Below are positions 1-7,575 of a stretch of DNA of 23,723 nt, piece by piece. The stretch lies in NCBI GenBank assembly GCA_043802125.1, contig JAZDLG010000075.1, positions 1 to 23,723 of the forward strand. The letters are read 5' to 3'. Numbering within the stretch: position 1 is the stretch's first letter; each line of letters starts with the position of its first letter. Position numbers and translations under genes: made by a program. The notes beneath the pieces are model-generated. The model did no database searches, was not told the DNA's origin, and saw only the letters and a list, made by a program, of their open reading frames with translations. The stretch comes from Phelpsiimicrobium sp043802125. GTDB taxonomy: Bacteria; Omnitrophota; Gorgyraeia; Velamenicoccales; Velamenicoccaceae.

Positions 1-440
1 AGGTTTTGTTTCTGTAAAGAGAGGTTCCTCTCTTCTACTCCCCTTTGCGAACGTATGTTGTTGGAAACGAATTTCGCGTAATCCAGGGCATGCCTTGCCT
101 TGAAATGGACCTCATCGCTTTTCAGGGGCTTATAAAGATAATCCACAGCGCCCAGGTCCATAGATTCCTGAACAAGATTGGCTTTATCGGGATAACTTAA
201 AATAACTATCCCGATATTGCCGTCCTGCCTCTTCAACTCGCGAATAAGATAGCGGGCTTCCATATCCGGTATATCCAGATCTACAAAAACAAGGTTGGAA
301 GGCTCTTCGTTATAAAGCTGCAGGCCTACTTTCGCGGCTTGAGCGACGCGTACCTGAAAACCCCGCGCTCCCAAAGCTGACTTAATAAGATTGCACGTAG
401 ATTCCTCTCCGTCTATCACAAGGACTTTTTCTTCGCCCAT
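1..440 (-). CDS. Response regulator, receiver domain (3' end cut by window edge)
   Basis: This is a CheY-like receiver domain. It starts with ATG at 440 and stays open for 146 codons to the window edge, so the output domain is not visible. The phosphoacceptor is D54 in the VFVDLDIPDM strand. The switch serine is S82 (VILSYPDK) and the invariant lysine is K104 (YLYKPL). The acidic pocket reads IDGE at residues 9-12, so the second Asp of the usual DD pair is Gly and E12 follows. After about residue 125 a polar, helix-like linker begins, which suggests a further domain. A TATAAT at 461-466 and an AAGGA ribosome site six bases before the ATG suggest it can be expressed separately from the upstream ATPase gene, whose stop is 55 bases away. 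The output type is unknown. Confidence 0.85.
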   Translation of the reverse strand, partial: MGEEKVLVIDGEESTCNLIKSALGARGFQVRVAQAAKVGLQLYNEEPSNLVFVDLDIPDMEARYLIRELKRQDGNIGIVILSYPDKANLVQESMDLGAVDYLYKPLKSDEVHFKARHALDYAKFVSNNIRSQRGVEERNLSLQKQN

Positions 441-446
441 CGCTTT

Positions 447-466
447 TCCTTCCCGCTGCTATTATA
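447..466 (-). promoter_or_regulatory. -10 element and ribosome binding site of the response regulator gene
   Basis: On the minus strand TATAAT lies at 466-461 and AAGGA at 451-447, six bases before the ATG at 440. The sequence 17 bases upstream of the -10 is T-rich but is not a good -35, so promoter strength is uncertain. Confidence 0.4.
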
Positions 467-495
467 CACACAGATGCCTAAACAAAAACAAATTT

Positions 496-2217
496 TTATT
501 CTTCAACAGTAGCCTGCAATGCTTCTTCAAGAGTAATGACACCCTCAGCCACTTTGAGCATCGCGTCGTCGCGCAGCGTCAGAAAACCTTTTTCTTTAAC
601 CGCAAAATCTTTGATCTGTCCGGAAGAAGCGCGCTTAATGATCATGTCACGTAGAGAGTCGTCAATGGCGAGAACTTCATGGATGCCTATTCGTTCAAAA
701 TAACCGGTATTATTACAATGGGGGCATCCCTTGCCTTTGAAAAACGTAGGCTTGATGCCGCCTTTTAAAACTTTCTCAATACCCAACTTCTTCCATGTTT
801 CTTTAGGGATATGGCTTTCTTCCCTGCATTGGAGACAGACCTTGCGGCACAACCTCTTGGCCGAAGTAACGATAAGACTAGAGGCTACGAGGAACGGCTC
901 TACTCCCATGTCTATAAGACGCGTCACAGCGCCCACAGCGTCGTTAGTGTGCAATGTGGACAGCACGATCTGCCCGGTCAAAGAAGCCTTGATGGAAATA
1001 TCGGCCGTCTCAGAGTCCCTTATCTCGCCTACCATGACCACGTCGGGGCTCTGCCTTAGGACGGAACGCAGCCCCGAAGCAAAGGTAAGGCCGATATCAG
1101 GCTTGACAGGAACCTGTGTGATACCTTCCAACTGATATTCAACCGGGTCTTCAATGGTGACGATATTCAATTCCGGCGTGTTGAGCTTATTTAAAATAGA
1201 ATAAAGCGTCGTGGATTTACCGCAACCCGTCGGGCCGGTGATCAAGATCATGCCAAACGGTTTTTTAACGGCCTCGGAGAAAAGCCTTAATGGTTCCGGA
1301 GACATTCCAAGCGACTCAAGCCCCACGCCTAACTTAGTCCTGTCTAAAGTCCTTAAAACGAACTTCTGGCCGAAAGTCGTAGGGAGCGCTGATACCCTGA
1401 AATCAATCTCTCTATCCCTCAATTTTACCTTGAACCGGCCGTCCTGCGGCAGCCTCGCCTCGGTGATATCAAGGCCGGAGATTATCTTTATCCTGGCCAA
1501 AATAGCATTCTGGTTCTTCTTGGGCAGTTTAAAAACATCATAGAGATGGCCGTCAACGCGATAGCGCACGCGCAGATCCCGCTCCGTAGGTTCAATATGG
1601 ATATCCGAGGCCCGTCTTTTCAATGCCTCAGTTATCATAAGATCGGCGATCTTGACAATAGGCGCCTTGGCGCTCTCTTCAAGAACAGTACCCAACTCAA
1701 GAGTCCCGTCAACTTTAACGACCTCAACGTCTTTACCCTTTCCCTCTTCCTCAACCATGCTGGTGATATCTTCGCTGCCCGCAGACCCAGAAAAAAACTT
1801 ATCCAGGACCTTAGTAAGCTCTTTATCTCCTGCCAAAACGATATCAATATCATAGCCCGTTATCGCCCTGATGTCGTCAATAGCGAAGATATTGAGAGGA
1901 TCGCTCATGGCTACCGTAAGCACATTGCCGATCTTTGACAAAGCCACTAACTTATACTGCCTGGCGATCTTTTCTGGGATGAGCCCGACGACCTGCGGAT
2001 CAACCTTATATTTTGATAACTCTAAGTAAGGTATAAACAACTCTTTGGAGAGCGCGGCCATAAGATCTCTCTCCTTGACATAACCTTCCTTTAATAAAAT
2101 ATCCTTCAGGCTGCCGCCGGTATCGGCGTGAACCTTCAAAGCCCGCTCCATATCCTGAGGCGTCACCAGCTTAGCTTCAAGAAGGATTTCCGGTAATTTA
2201 TTCTTTAAAACAGCCAT
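496..2217 (-). CDS. GspE/PilB-family assembly ATPase with N-terminal MshEN domain
   Basis: This is a hexameric secretion or pilus-assembly ATPase of 573 aa, acting at the cytoplasmic face of a type II secretion or type IV pilus machine. Residues 1-145 form an MshEN (GspE N-terminal) domain, a family known to bind c-di-GMP in some members. The ATPase core has the conserved ASDIHIEP (203-210), Walker A GPTGCGKS (328-335), Asp box TIEDPVEY (354-361), Walker B VVMVGEIRD (393-401) and His box STLHTND. A C4 zinc knuckle is formed by C461/C464 and C498/C501, with an extra C457. All motifs are intact, so it should be active. The start codon is ATG with no obvious Shine-Dalgarno, 24 bases after the stop of the paralogue. 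GspE versus PilB cannot be decided without the partner genes. Confidence 0.93.
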   Translation of the reverse strand: MAVLKNKLPEILLEAKLVTPQDMERALKVHADTGGSLKDILLKEGYVKERDLMAALSKELFIPYLELSKYKVDPQVVGLIPEKIARQYKLVALSKIGNVLTVAMSDPLNIFAIDDIRAITGYDIDIVLAGDKELTKVLDKFFSGSAGSEDITSMVEEEGKGKDVEVVKVDGTLELGTVLEESAKAPIVKIADLMITEALKRRASDIHIEPTERDLRVRYRVDGHLYDVFKLPKKNQNAILARIKIISGLDITEARLPQDGRFKVKLRDREIDFRVSALPTTFGQKFVLRTLDRTKLGVGLESLGMSPEPLRLFSEAVKKPFGMILITGPTGCGKSTTLYSILNKLNTPELNIVTIEDPVEYQLEGITQVPVKPDIGLTFASGLRSVLRQSPDVVMVGEIRDSETADISIKASLTGQIVLSTLHTNDAVGAVTRLIDMGVEPFLVASSLIVTSAKRLCRKVCLQCREESHIPKETWKKLGIEKVLKGGIKPTFFKGKGCPHCNNTGYFERIGIHEVLAIDDSLRDMIIKRASSGQIKDFAVKEKGFLTLRDDAMLKVAEGVITLEEALQATVEE

Positions 2218-2241
2218 TTTGTTGATTCGCTAGTTAAAAGT

Positions 2242-3966
2242 TTATTTCAACGGTTCATCCGGAGCCGTCACGCGCAAGATCTCATCCAGCGTCGTGACTC
2301 CCTCTAAAACCTTGAGGACGCCGTTTTCCCTCAATGTCTGCATGCCGCAACGCCGCGCCGCGGCTTTTAATTCAGACTCCTGCGCCCTCTTTAGCACCAA
2401 CTCTTTGATGGCCGGCGTAAACATCAAGACTTCGCCGATAACTATGCGGCCGCTATAACCGATGTTAAAACACCTTTTGCATCCCCTGCCCCTATAAGCC
2501 AAAATAGGTCCTTTGGAATGCTTTATCTCTAAGCTCTCTATCATAACATCTGTCAACGCGTAACTCTCCTTGCAGGAATCACAGATCTTCCTGACTAAGC
2601 GCTGATTAAGAAAGCAGATAACAGAAGATGTAATAAGAAAAGGCTCGACACCCATATTCATCAACCGTACGACCGAACCCGCGGCAGTAGTCGTGTGCAA
2701 TGTGCTCAAAACAAGATGACCGGTCAAAGCGCTCTTGATGGCTATATCCACTGTATCAAAATCCCTTATCTCACCTACCATTATGATATCAGGGTCCTGT
2801 CTTAAGATAGAACGCAGGCAGCTGGCGAATGTTAGGCCGATATCGGGCCTGATGCTAACCTGGTTTATGCCTTCTAATTGATATTCAACAGGGTCTTCTA
2901 CTGTCACAATATTATCTTCGGGGCTGTCAATGTATTTCAGGATGGAGTATAAAGTCGTGGTCTTGCCGCTGCCCGTCGGCCCGCAGGCGAGGATCATCCC
3001 GTGAGGCTGATCGCTGCAGGCCTTGATCGTCGCCAGTGTCTTGTTATCAAAACCGAGCCGGTCTACATCCAGCGTCGCCGTGCTCTTATCTAAAATTCTT
3101 AAAGCCACCTTCTCGCCATAAAATGACGGTAAAATAGAGACCCTGAAGTCCACAAACCTGTCAGGAAGTTTTAGCTTAAACCTGCCGTCCTGAGGCAGGC
3201 GGTGTTCGGAGATATCAAGGTCCGACATGACCTTGATCCTTGAGACTATAGACGCGTGGAATTTTACCGGCGGCGACTCTATTTCCCTGAGCATGCCGTC
3301 TATTCTCACGCGCACGCGCATAGTGCGTTCCCAGGGTTCTATTAAAATGTCGCTGGCGCCCATCTCAATACCGCGCTCAATAAGCAAGTTCGTGATCTTG
3401 ATGACCGGCGCCTCTTTAGTCAAACGCATCAACTCCTGCGTGTCAAAACCGCCCTCTTTAGATGAGCGCACGACTTCTAAACCAACCTCAGAAGCTTCTT
3501 TGATAATGTCATCTATCACCTGCGTCGTCTCCGGTTCCTGATAATACTGCTCAATGGTCGCCAGGATCTCTTTTTGTTGGGCGATGATGGGGTTGATCTC
3601 AAACCCGGTAAGGCTCTTTAAGTCATCAATAGCAAATATGTTCAAAGGGTCAGCCATAGCCACGGTCAAAGACTTGCCCATCTTGCCGATAGGCACTATC
3701 TGATAATGCTTAGCCATTTCTTTTGGGATCAATTTTAATACGTCGGGCTCTATTTTAAACCGGGCTAAAGAGATGGGTGGGAATCCGAGGCCTTCGCTGA
3801 GCGCTATAAGAAGGTCTCTTTCATTTATGAGGTTGAGTTTGACGAGGCAGTCGCTTAATTTGCCGCCGTGTTCTTTCTGGATCTGAAGAGCGAGTTTGAG
3901 ATCGTCTTCTGAGATGAGCTTATTCTTGATTAATATCTGTTGCAGGCGTTCTCGGAGTGAACTCAT
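2242..3966 (-). CDS. Second, divergent GspE/PilB-family ATPase with MshEN domain
   Basis: This 574-aa tandem paralogue of the neighbouring ATPase has the same domain order: MshEN (about 1-145), linker, then ATPase core. Walker A is GPTGSGKT (329-336), the Asp box is TVEDPVEY, Walker B is IIMVGEIRD, and the zinc ligands are C462/C465 and C496/C499. It departs from consensus where its neighbour does not. ASDIHIEP is ASDILIEP (His to Leu), RDxETA is RDFDTV, and the His box ends HTTT instead of HTND. The nucleotide site looks usable, but the changes suggest a specialised role. The gene starts at ATG 3966, three bases after the stop of the MshEN-only gene, with A-rich sequence and no clear ribosome site, so translational coupling is likely. 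Confidence 0.92.
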   Translation of the reverse strand: MSSLRERLQQILIKNKLISEDDLKLALQIQKEHGGKLSDCLVKLNLINERDLLIALSEGLGFPPISLARFKIEPDVLKLIPKEMAKHYQIVPIGKMGKSLTVAMADPLNIFAIDDLKSLTGFEINPIIAQQKEILATIEQYYQEPETTQVIDDIIKEASEVGLEVVRSSKEGGFDTQELMRLTKEAPVIKITNLLIERGIEMGASDILIEPWERTMRVRVRIDGMLREIESPPVKFHASIVSRIKVMSDLDISEHRLPQDGRFKLKLPDRFVDFRVSILPSFYGEKVALRILDKSTATLDVDRLGFDNKTLATIKACSDQPHGMILACGPTGSGKTTTLYSILKYIDSPEDNIVTVEDPVEYQLEGINQVSIRPDIGLTFASCLRSILRQDPDIIMVGEIRDFDTVDIAIKSALTGHLVLSTLHTTTAAGSVVRLMNMGVEPFLITSSVICFLNQRLVRKICDSCKESYALTDVMIESLEIKHSKGPILAYRGRGCKRCFNIGYSGRIVIGEVLMFTPAIKELVLKRAQESELKAAARRCGMQTLRENGVLKVLEGVTTLDEILRVTAPDEPLK

Positions 3967-3969
3967 GCT

Positions 3970-4419
3970 TTATTTTTTTACGTAGCATCTCTCAATAGCC
4001 TTACGAACGTCTGTTGTCGTGCTCACGAAAGCTTGGACCACGCATTTGGATATCATCTCCACGTCTTCAATGGCCTGCGTATTGAGAGGATTAGACATGG
4101 CGAGAGTCAAGTTGTTGCCTATCTTATCAATAGGGATGATGCAATACTGGCGCGCCACCTGTTCGGGAATAAGTTTTGCCAGCTCAAGATCAATGTCATA
4201 ATTGGTCAGAGGAAGGTAAGGAAAACCGTACTGCGCCGTTAATACCTGGGCTATATCTTCCTCTTTAGAGAACCCAAGCTGCACAAGGATCTCGCCAATA
4301 AGGCCGCCGTTGACTTTCTGATAATCAAGCGCTTTCTGAAGCTGCTCGGGCGCTATGACCTTTCTCTCTATCAACAACTCGCCCAATTGTTTTGTTGTAA
4401 CTCTCTTTAACGAAGACAT
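3970..4419 (-). CDS. Stand-alone MshEN (GspE N-terminal) domain protein
   Basis: This 149-aa protein consists only of the MshEN module and has no ATPase domain. Two consecutive repeats resembling the c-di-GMP motif are visible: QLGELLIERKVIAPEQLQKA, and a second beginning LIGEILVQLGFSKEEDI. The second half has the conserved LIPEQVARQY and AMSNPLNTQAIED segments that also occur in both downstream ATPases. It starts at ATG 4419 with an AAGGG ribosome site five bases upstream, 15 bases after the stop of the GGDEF-like gene. The stop is natural and I see no remnant of an ATPase, so it is not an obvious truncation. It may be a free c-di-GMP receptor or a partner of the two ATPases (inference). Confidence 0.85.
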   Translation of the reverse strand: MSSLKRVTTKQLGELLIERKVIAPEQLQKALDYQKVNGGLIGEILVQLGFSKEEDIAQVLTAQYGFPYLPLTNYDIDLELAKLIPEQVARQYCIIPIDKIGNNLTLAMSNPLNTQAIEDVEMISKCVVQAFVSTTTDVRKAIERCYVKK

Positions 4420-4434
4420 GCCAACCCTTCTCCC

Positions 4435-5829
4435 TTACGCTATCAGTTCCTGCGCTGTTTTAATTTTCTCAAACAAGGACGCCGCGTCCGAACCGTCAAT
4501 AGGATTCTCTAAGATGCTGATGCCGACGCGCGGTCTCTTAGCGGCTGCCTCACTCTTAAAGCTGTCCTCTATGGCTGTTTTTACCTTTAAACCAAACTCC
4601 TGCGCCTGCCTTTTATTCTTCTCGGGCAAAACCATGCCGAAAATGTCCTCTCCGATGCGGCCCGCCCTATCCATATCGCCGGCGCTTAAAGTCAACGCGG
4701 CGGCTAACTTTTTCAAAACATCTTCCGCAGTCAATTCACCTAACTGGCTTTTTAAATCTGTGAAATTGTTGATCTTAAAAACAAGGAGCGCGCATGGCCG
4801 CTGATGAGATATGGCCCGAAGGATCTCCTCATCTAACCTTGCGAATATATAGCGCCTATTATAAAGGCCGGTTAGCTCATCTAAGATCTCAAGGTCTTTT
4901 ACTTTTTTTGAAAGCAGGTCATTCTCAACCGCGATAGACAGCTGCTTGGCAAAAATACTTATCAATTCAACATCATCCTGCGTATAGCGAAATCCATCCA
5001 GAGAGTTACCTATACCCAGGATGCCGTAAGGCCTTCCCTGGACCACTATAGGATAGACTAAGAGATTCTTAGCGCTAAAAAGTTTTAACAATCCGGAGCT
5101 TTCTTCAAGAGACACAGAGCTATCCAGCATAAAATGGCCCCCCGGGCCACCCCCTGGGTCAGCCCCTGGGTCAAATAACGGATTTAATATATAAGCATTT
5201 ACGGGTAACCTTATGGCAGCCAAAATATCGGCCTTAAGGCCGTAATAAGCCGGCACTTCAAAAGACCCGTTATTTTTAGACGCGATAAACGCGAAAGAAG
5301 AACTCGCTATCTGCGAAAGCCTGGATATTGCTATGTCAAAGACGCCCGAAAGAGGCAAACCTTCGGAAATGATATTGCTGATCTCTAATAAACCGCTAAG
5401 TGCTATGACCTGATTATTTATCTGGAGATTGATGTTCTTAGTCCTCTCTCCGTAGATCTTGAGCTCGTCCATGTTGCTCTTGATATGCTGCGTCATCTGA
5501 TTTAAGGCGTCGCTCAATTCTCCGATCTCATCATCCCGCGTGATGTTGATCTTACGGCTCAATTCGCCGTTAGCTATGACCTTAACATCGGAGCATATCC
5601 TGATGATAGGGTCAACGATCCTCTTCATTAAAAAGAACCCGAGTATAGAAAGAACGATAACTGCGCCAAGCACCGGCCCTAAAATATCTAACGCGAATAC
5701 TCCGGAAAATATCAAATAAAGCAAGGCCAGGATAGGGATTACGGACATGATACAAAAAGCCACGGTCAACTGAGGCCGAAGAGAACGCGAGAGTATTGAC
5801 ATTTTCTTGACTGTTTTAGGCATCCCCAT
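4435..5829 (-). CDS. Membrane HAMP-GAF protein with degenerate GGDEF domain
   Basis: This 464-aa inner-membrane signalling protein has two N-terminal membrane segments (about 20-45 and 48-68), a HAMP domain (about 69-122), a GAF-like domain (about 145-305) and a GGDEF-fold domain (about 313-460, beginning DELTGLYNRR). The GGDEF signature is GEDIF (393-397). The usual metal-binding DID segment is replaced by KIN (352-354, in LLVFKINNF). Diguanylate cyclase activity is therefore unlikely, and GTP or c-di-GMP sensing or a scaffold role is more plausible. There is almost no extracytoplasmic loop, so input probably comes through GAF. A Gly/Pro-rich stretch at 220-231 comes from an in-frame tandem repeat. 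ATG 5829 lies four bases after the preceding stop. ATG 5823, two codons in, is the alternative and has GGGG nearby. Confidence 0.85.
   Translation of the reverse strand: MGMPKTVKKMSILSRSLRPQLTVAFCIMSVIPILALLYLIFSGVFALDILGPVLGAVIVLSILGFFLMKRIVDPIIRICSDVKVIANGELSRKINITRDDEIGELSDALNQMTQHIKSNMDELKIYGERTKNINLQINNQVIALSGLLEISNIISEGLPLSGVFDIAISRLSQIASSSFAFIASKNNGSFEVPAYYGLKADILAAIRLPVNAYILNPLFDPGADPGGGPGGHFMLDSSVSLEESSGLLKLFSAKNLLVYPIVVQGRPYGILGIGNSLDGFRYTQDDVELISIFAKQLSIAVENDLLSKKVKDLEILDELTGLYNRRYIFARLDEEILRAISHQRPCALLVFKINNFTDLKSQLGELTAEDVLKKLAAALTLSAGDMDRAGRIGEDIFGMVLPEKNKRQAQEFGLKVKTAIEDSFKSEAAAKRPRVGISILENPIDGSDAASLFEKIKTAQELIA
5137..5172 (-). repeat. Three tandem copies of a 12-bp GC-rich unit, in frame
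   Basis: On the minus strand the units are GACCCAGGGGCT (5172-5161), GACCCAGGGGGT (5160-5149) and GGCCCGGGGGGC (5148-5137). They encode DPGA, DPGG and GPGG inside the GAF region. The GC-richness and glycine/proline bias are unlike the surrounding coding sequence. Confidence 0.85.
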
Positions 5830-5833
5830 TAAA

Positions 5834-7525
5834 TTAACATAAATCCCTCATCGGGTCAATGAAAATGAAATCCCATGCCCTCCTGTCTGAATGATTTTTA
5901 GAAGAAAGATACACCAAAGGATCAATGTGATCATCCATTAGCGCCTCTTGCCATATTGAAAAGTTGAACAATTCATACCAGGCGTCAAATTTCGCGCCTT
6001 TTTGGAACGCGTTAAGTATTACTCCTGACAGGCGGCGGTCTCCTCTTGCAAAAAGCGCTTCAATAAAGCTCATTCGCGCGTCATGGAACTTAAGATGGAT
6101 AAAACCGCGGTATCCGCGGAAAATTCCCTTAAGATAATCCTGTTTTGCCAAGAGCTCTTCGTAAGAAGCCGCCCTCTCACACTCAAACGGCGTATGAGGT
6201 TTAGGTATAAAATTAGAAATGGTGACATTTAACTGAGCCGGATGATGGTCTATCTCTTTTCTCATCTGTGAAAGTTTAACGCACAGGTCACGTATCTGGT
6301 CTAAGTCTTCGTTTGTTTCCGTGGGAAGGCCGATCATGAAATATAATTTCAAAAGCCTGTAACCTGAGCTAAAGGCTTTACGCGATACTTCTATAAGTTC
6401 TTCTATATCTATATTTTTGTGGATCAATTTCCTTAGCCTTTCACTGCCGGCTTCGGGCGCGAACGTCAAAGAAGTCTTTCTCATATCCGCCAATATGCCG
6501 GAAAGCTCTCCCACTAGATTTTTTGCCCTTAAAGACGGCAAAGAGATGCTCACTCCCTTTTCCTTGAATTCCTCCGTCAGGGCCTTGACCATTTCAGTCA
6601 AGCGTGGATGGTCCGATGAAGACAGGGAAAGTAGAGATACCGCTTCGTAACCGGTCCTGGAATATAACTTTCGCACTACCTCTAAGATCTTCTCAGCATC
6701 CAAAACACGCAATGGAAAAAAAGACGCGCGGGCCTGGCAAAAACTACAATGATTGGGGCACCCCCTCATGATCTCTATGCCTACGCGGTCGTGAACTATC
6801 TCTATATAAGGCACTACCCAGCGATCCAGGTCAAGGACCTTATCCAGATCTTTGACAATTCTTTTTGATATCTTAAAATCACTATCATTTCTTTTAAGCG
6901 ACGGGACATAAACGCCTTTAATTCGTGACAGCGACTTTAATAGTGCCTGCCTATCTCCGTGCCCTCCGTGCCCGGATTTTTTGTGATCTCTGACAACATC
7001 CATCAATTCTATAATTACTTCTTCAGCCTCTCCTATTACAAAACAATCTATGAACTCAGCCATAGGTTCCGGATTCAGGCATAAGATCCCTCCTGCTATA
7101 ACAAGCGGAGAATTTTCATCCCTTTCGCTGGACTTTAAAGGGATATCACTCAGGCTCAAAATATTAAGGACATTGGTATAGCTTAATTCATATTGCAGAG
7201 AAAACCCGAGGATATCAAAATCTTTAACGGGTTCCCTTGATTCAAGCGTCCAAAGCGGGATGTGTTCGGACCTCATCTTCTCTTCCATGTCCACCCACGG
7301 GCTGAAAACCCTCTCTGCGCAGTAATCTTCTTGTTTATTTATAAGGTCATAAAGTATACGCAGGCCCAAATGGCTCATCCCTATTTCATAAATATCAGGA
7401 AAGCATAAACACACCTTTAGAGACATCTTTGAAAGATCCTTCTTTATAGAATTGACCTCTCCACCAATATAGCGCGCCGGTTTCCTTACAGATAACAACA
7501 ATTCTTTAGTTAATTCTATGGCCAT
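5834..7525 (-). CDS. Radical SAM protein, TIGR03960-like (B12-binding-type N-terminus)
   Basis: This 563-aa radical SAM enzyme of unknown reaction resembles the TIGR03960 family. The N-terminal half contains the B12-binding-like segment CFPDIYEIGMSHLGLRILYD. The 4Fe-4S site is the CxxxCxxC motif C256, C260, C263 in RGCPNHCSFCQARASFFPLR. Later come the SLPSLRA and LTFAPEAGSERLR segments typical of the radical SAM barrel. The family often lies beside minCD/rodA and a DUF2344 partner in other bacteria. Here rodA is directly upstream, but no DUF2344 domain is fused or adjacent. The gene starts at ATG 7525 with a GGAG ribosome site four bases upstream, just after a strong hairpin. A nine-base tandem duplication adds GHGGHG at about residues 185-190. 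The substrate is unknown. Confidence 0.85.
   Translation of the reverse strand: MAIELTKELLLSVRKPARYIGGEVNSIKKDLSKMSLKVCLCFPDIYEIGMSHLGLRILYDLINKQEDYCAERVFSPWVDMEEKMRSEHIPLWTLESREPVKDFDILGFSLQYELSYTNVLNILSLSDIPLKSSERDENSPLVIAGGILCLNPEPMAEFIDCFVIGEAEEVIIELMDVVRDHKKSGHGGHGDRQALLKSLSRIKGVYVPSLKRNDSDFKISKRIVKDLDKVLDLDRWVVPYIEIVHDRVGIEIMRGCPNHCSFCQARASFFPLRVLDAEKILEVVRKLYSRTGYEAVSLLSLSSSDHPRLTEMVKALTEEFKEKGVSISLPSLRAKNLVGELSGILADMRKTSLTFAPEAGSERLRKLIHKNIDIEELIEVSRKAFSSGYRLLKLYFMIGLPTETNEDLDQIRDLCVKLSQMRKEIDHHPAQLNVTISNFIPKPHTPFECERAASYEELLAKQDYLKGIFRGYRGFIHLKFHDARMSFIEALFARGDRRLSGVILNAFQKGAKFDAWYELFNFSIWQEALMDDHIDPLVYLSSKNHSDRRAWDFIFIDPMRDLC
6956..6973 (-). repeat. Two tandem copies of a 9-bp unit in the radical SAM gene
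   Basis: The unit GGGCACGGA occurs twice in direct succession on the minus strand, producing Gly-His repeats in a polar linker between the N-terminal domain and the radical SAM core. The repeat keeps the reading frame. Confidence 0.75.
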
Positions 7526-7536
7526 ACATCTCCATT

Positions 7537-7571
7537 AATGAGACAAATCAAACAGGACAGTTTGTCTCATT
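7537..7571 (-). other. 11-bp perfect stem between rodA and the radical SAM gene
   Basis: Arms AATGAGACAAA (7537-7547) and TTTGTCTCATT (7561-7571) enclose a 13-base loop. The stem begins four bases after the rodA stop and ends just before the GGAG ribosome site of the radical SAM gene. No U-tract follows on the minus strand, so a classical terminator is unlikely. mRNA processing, stabilisation or translational control is possible. Confidence 0.6.
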
Positions 7572-7575
7572 CGTT

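Noticed and set aside
731..1135. Plus-strand reading frames opposite the ATPase, PBP2, mreB and aroA genes
   Set aside because: They are long only because of codon bias on the opposite strand. Their proteins have no recognisable motifs and they lack ribosome sites, and the minus-strand genes are complete and well conserved.
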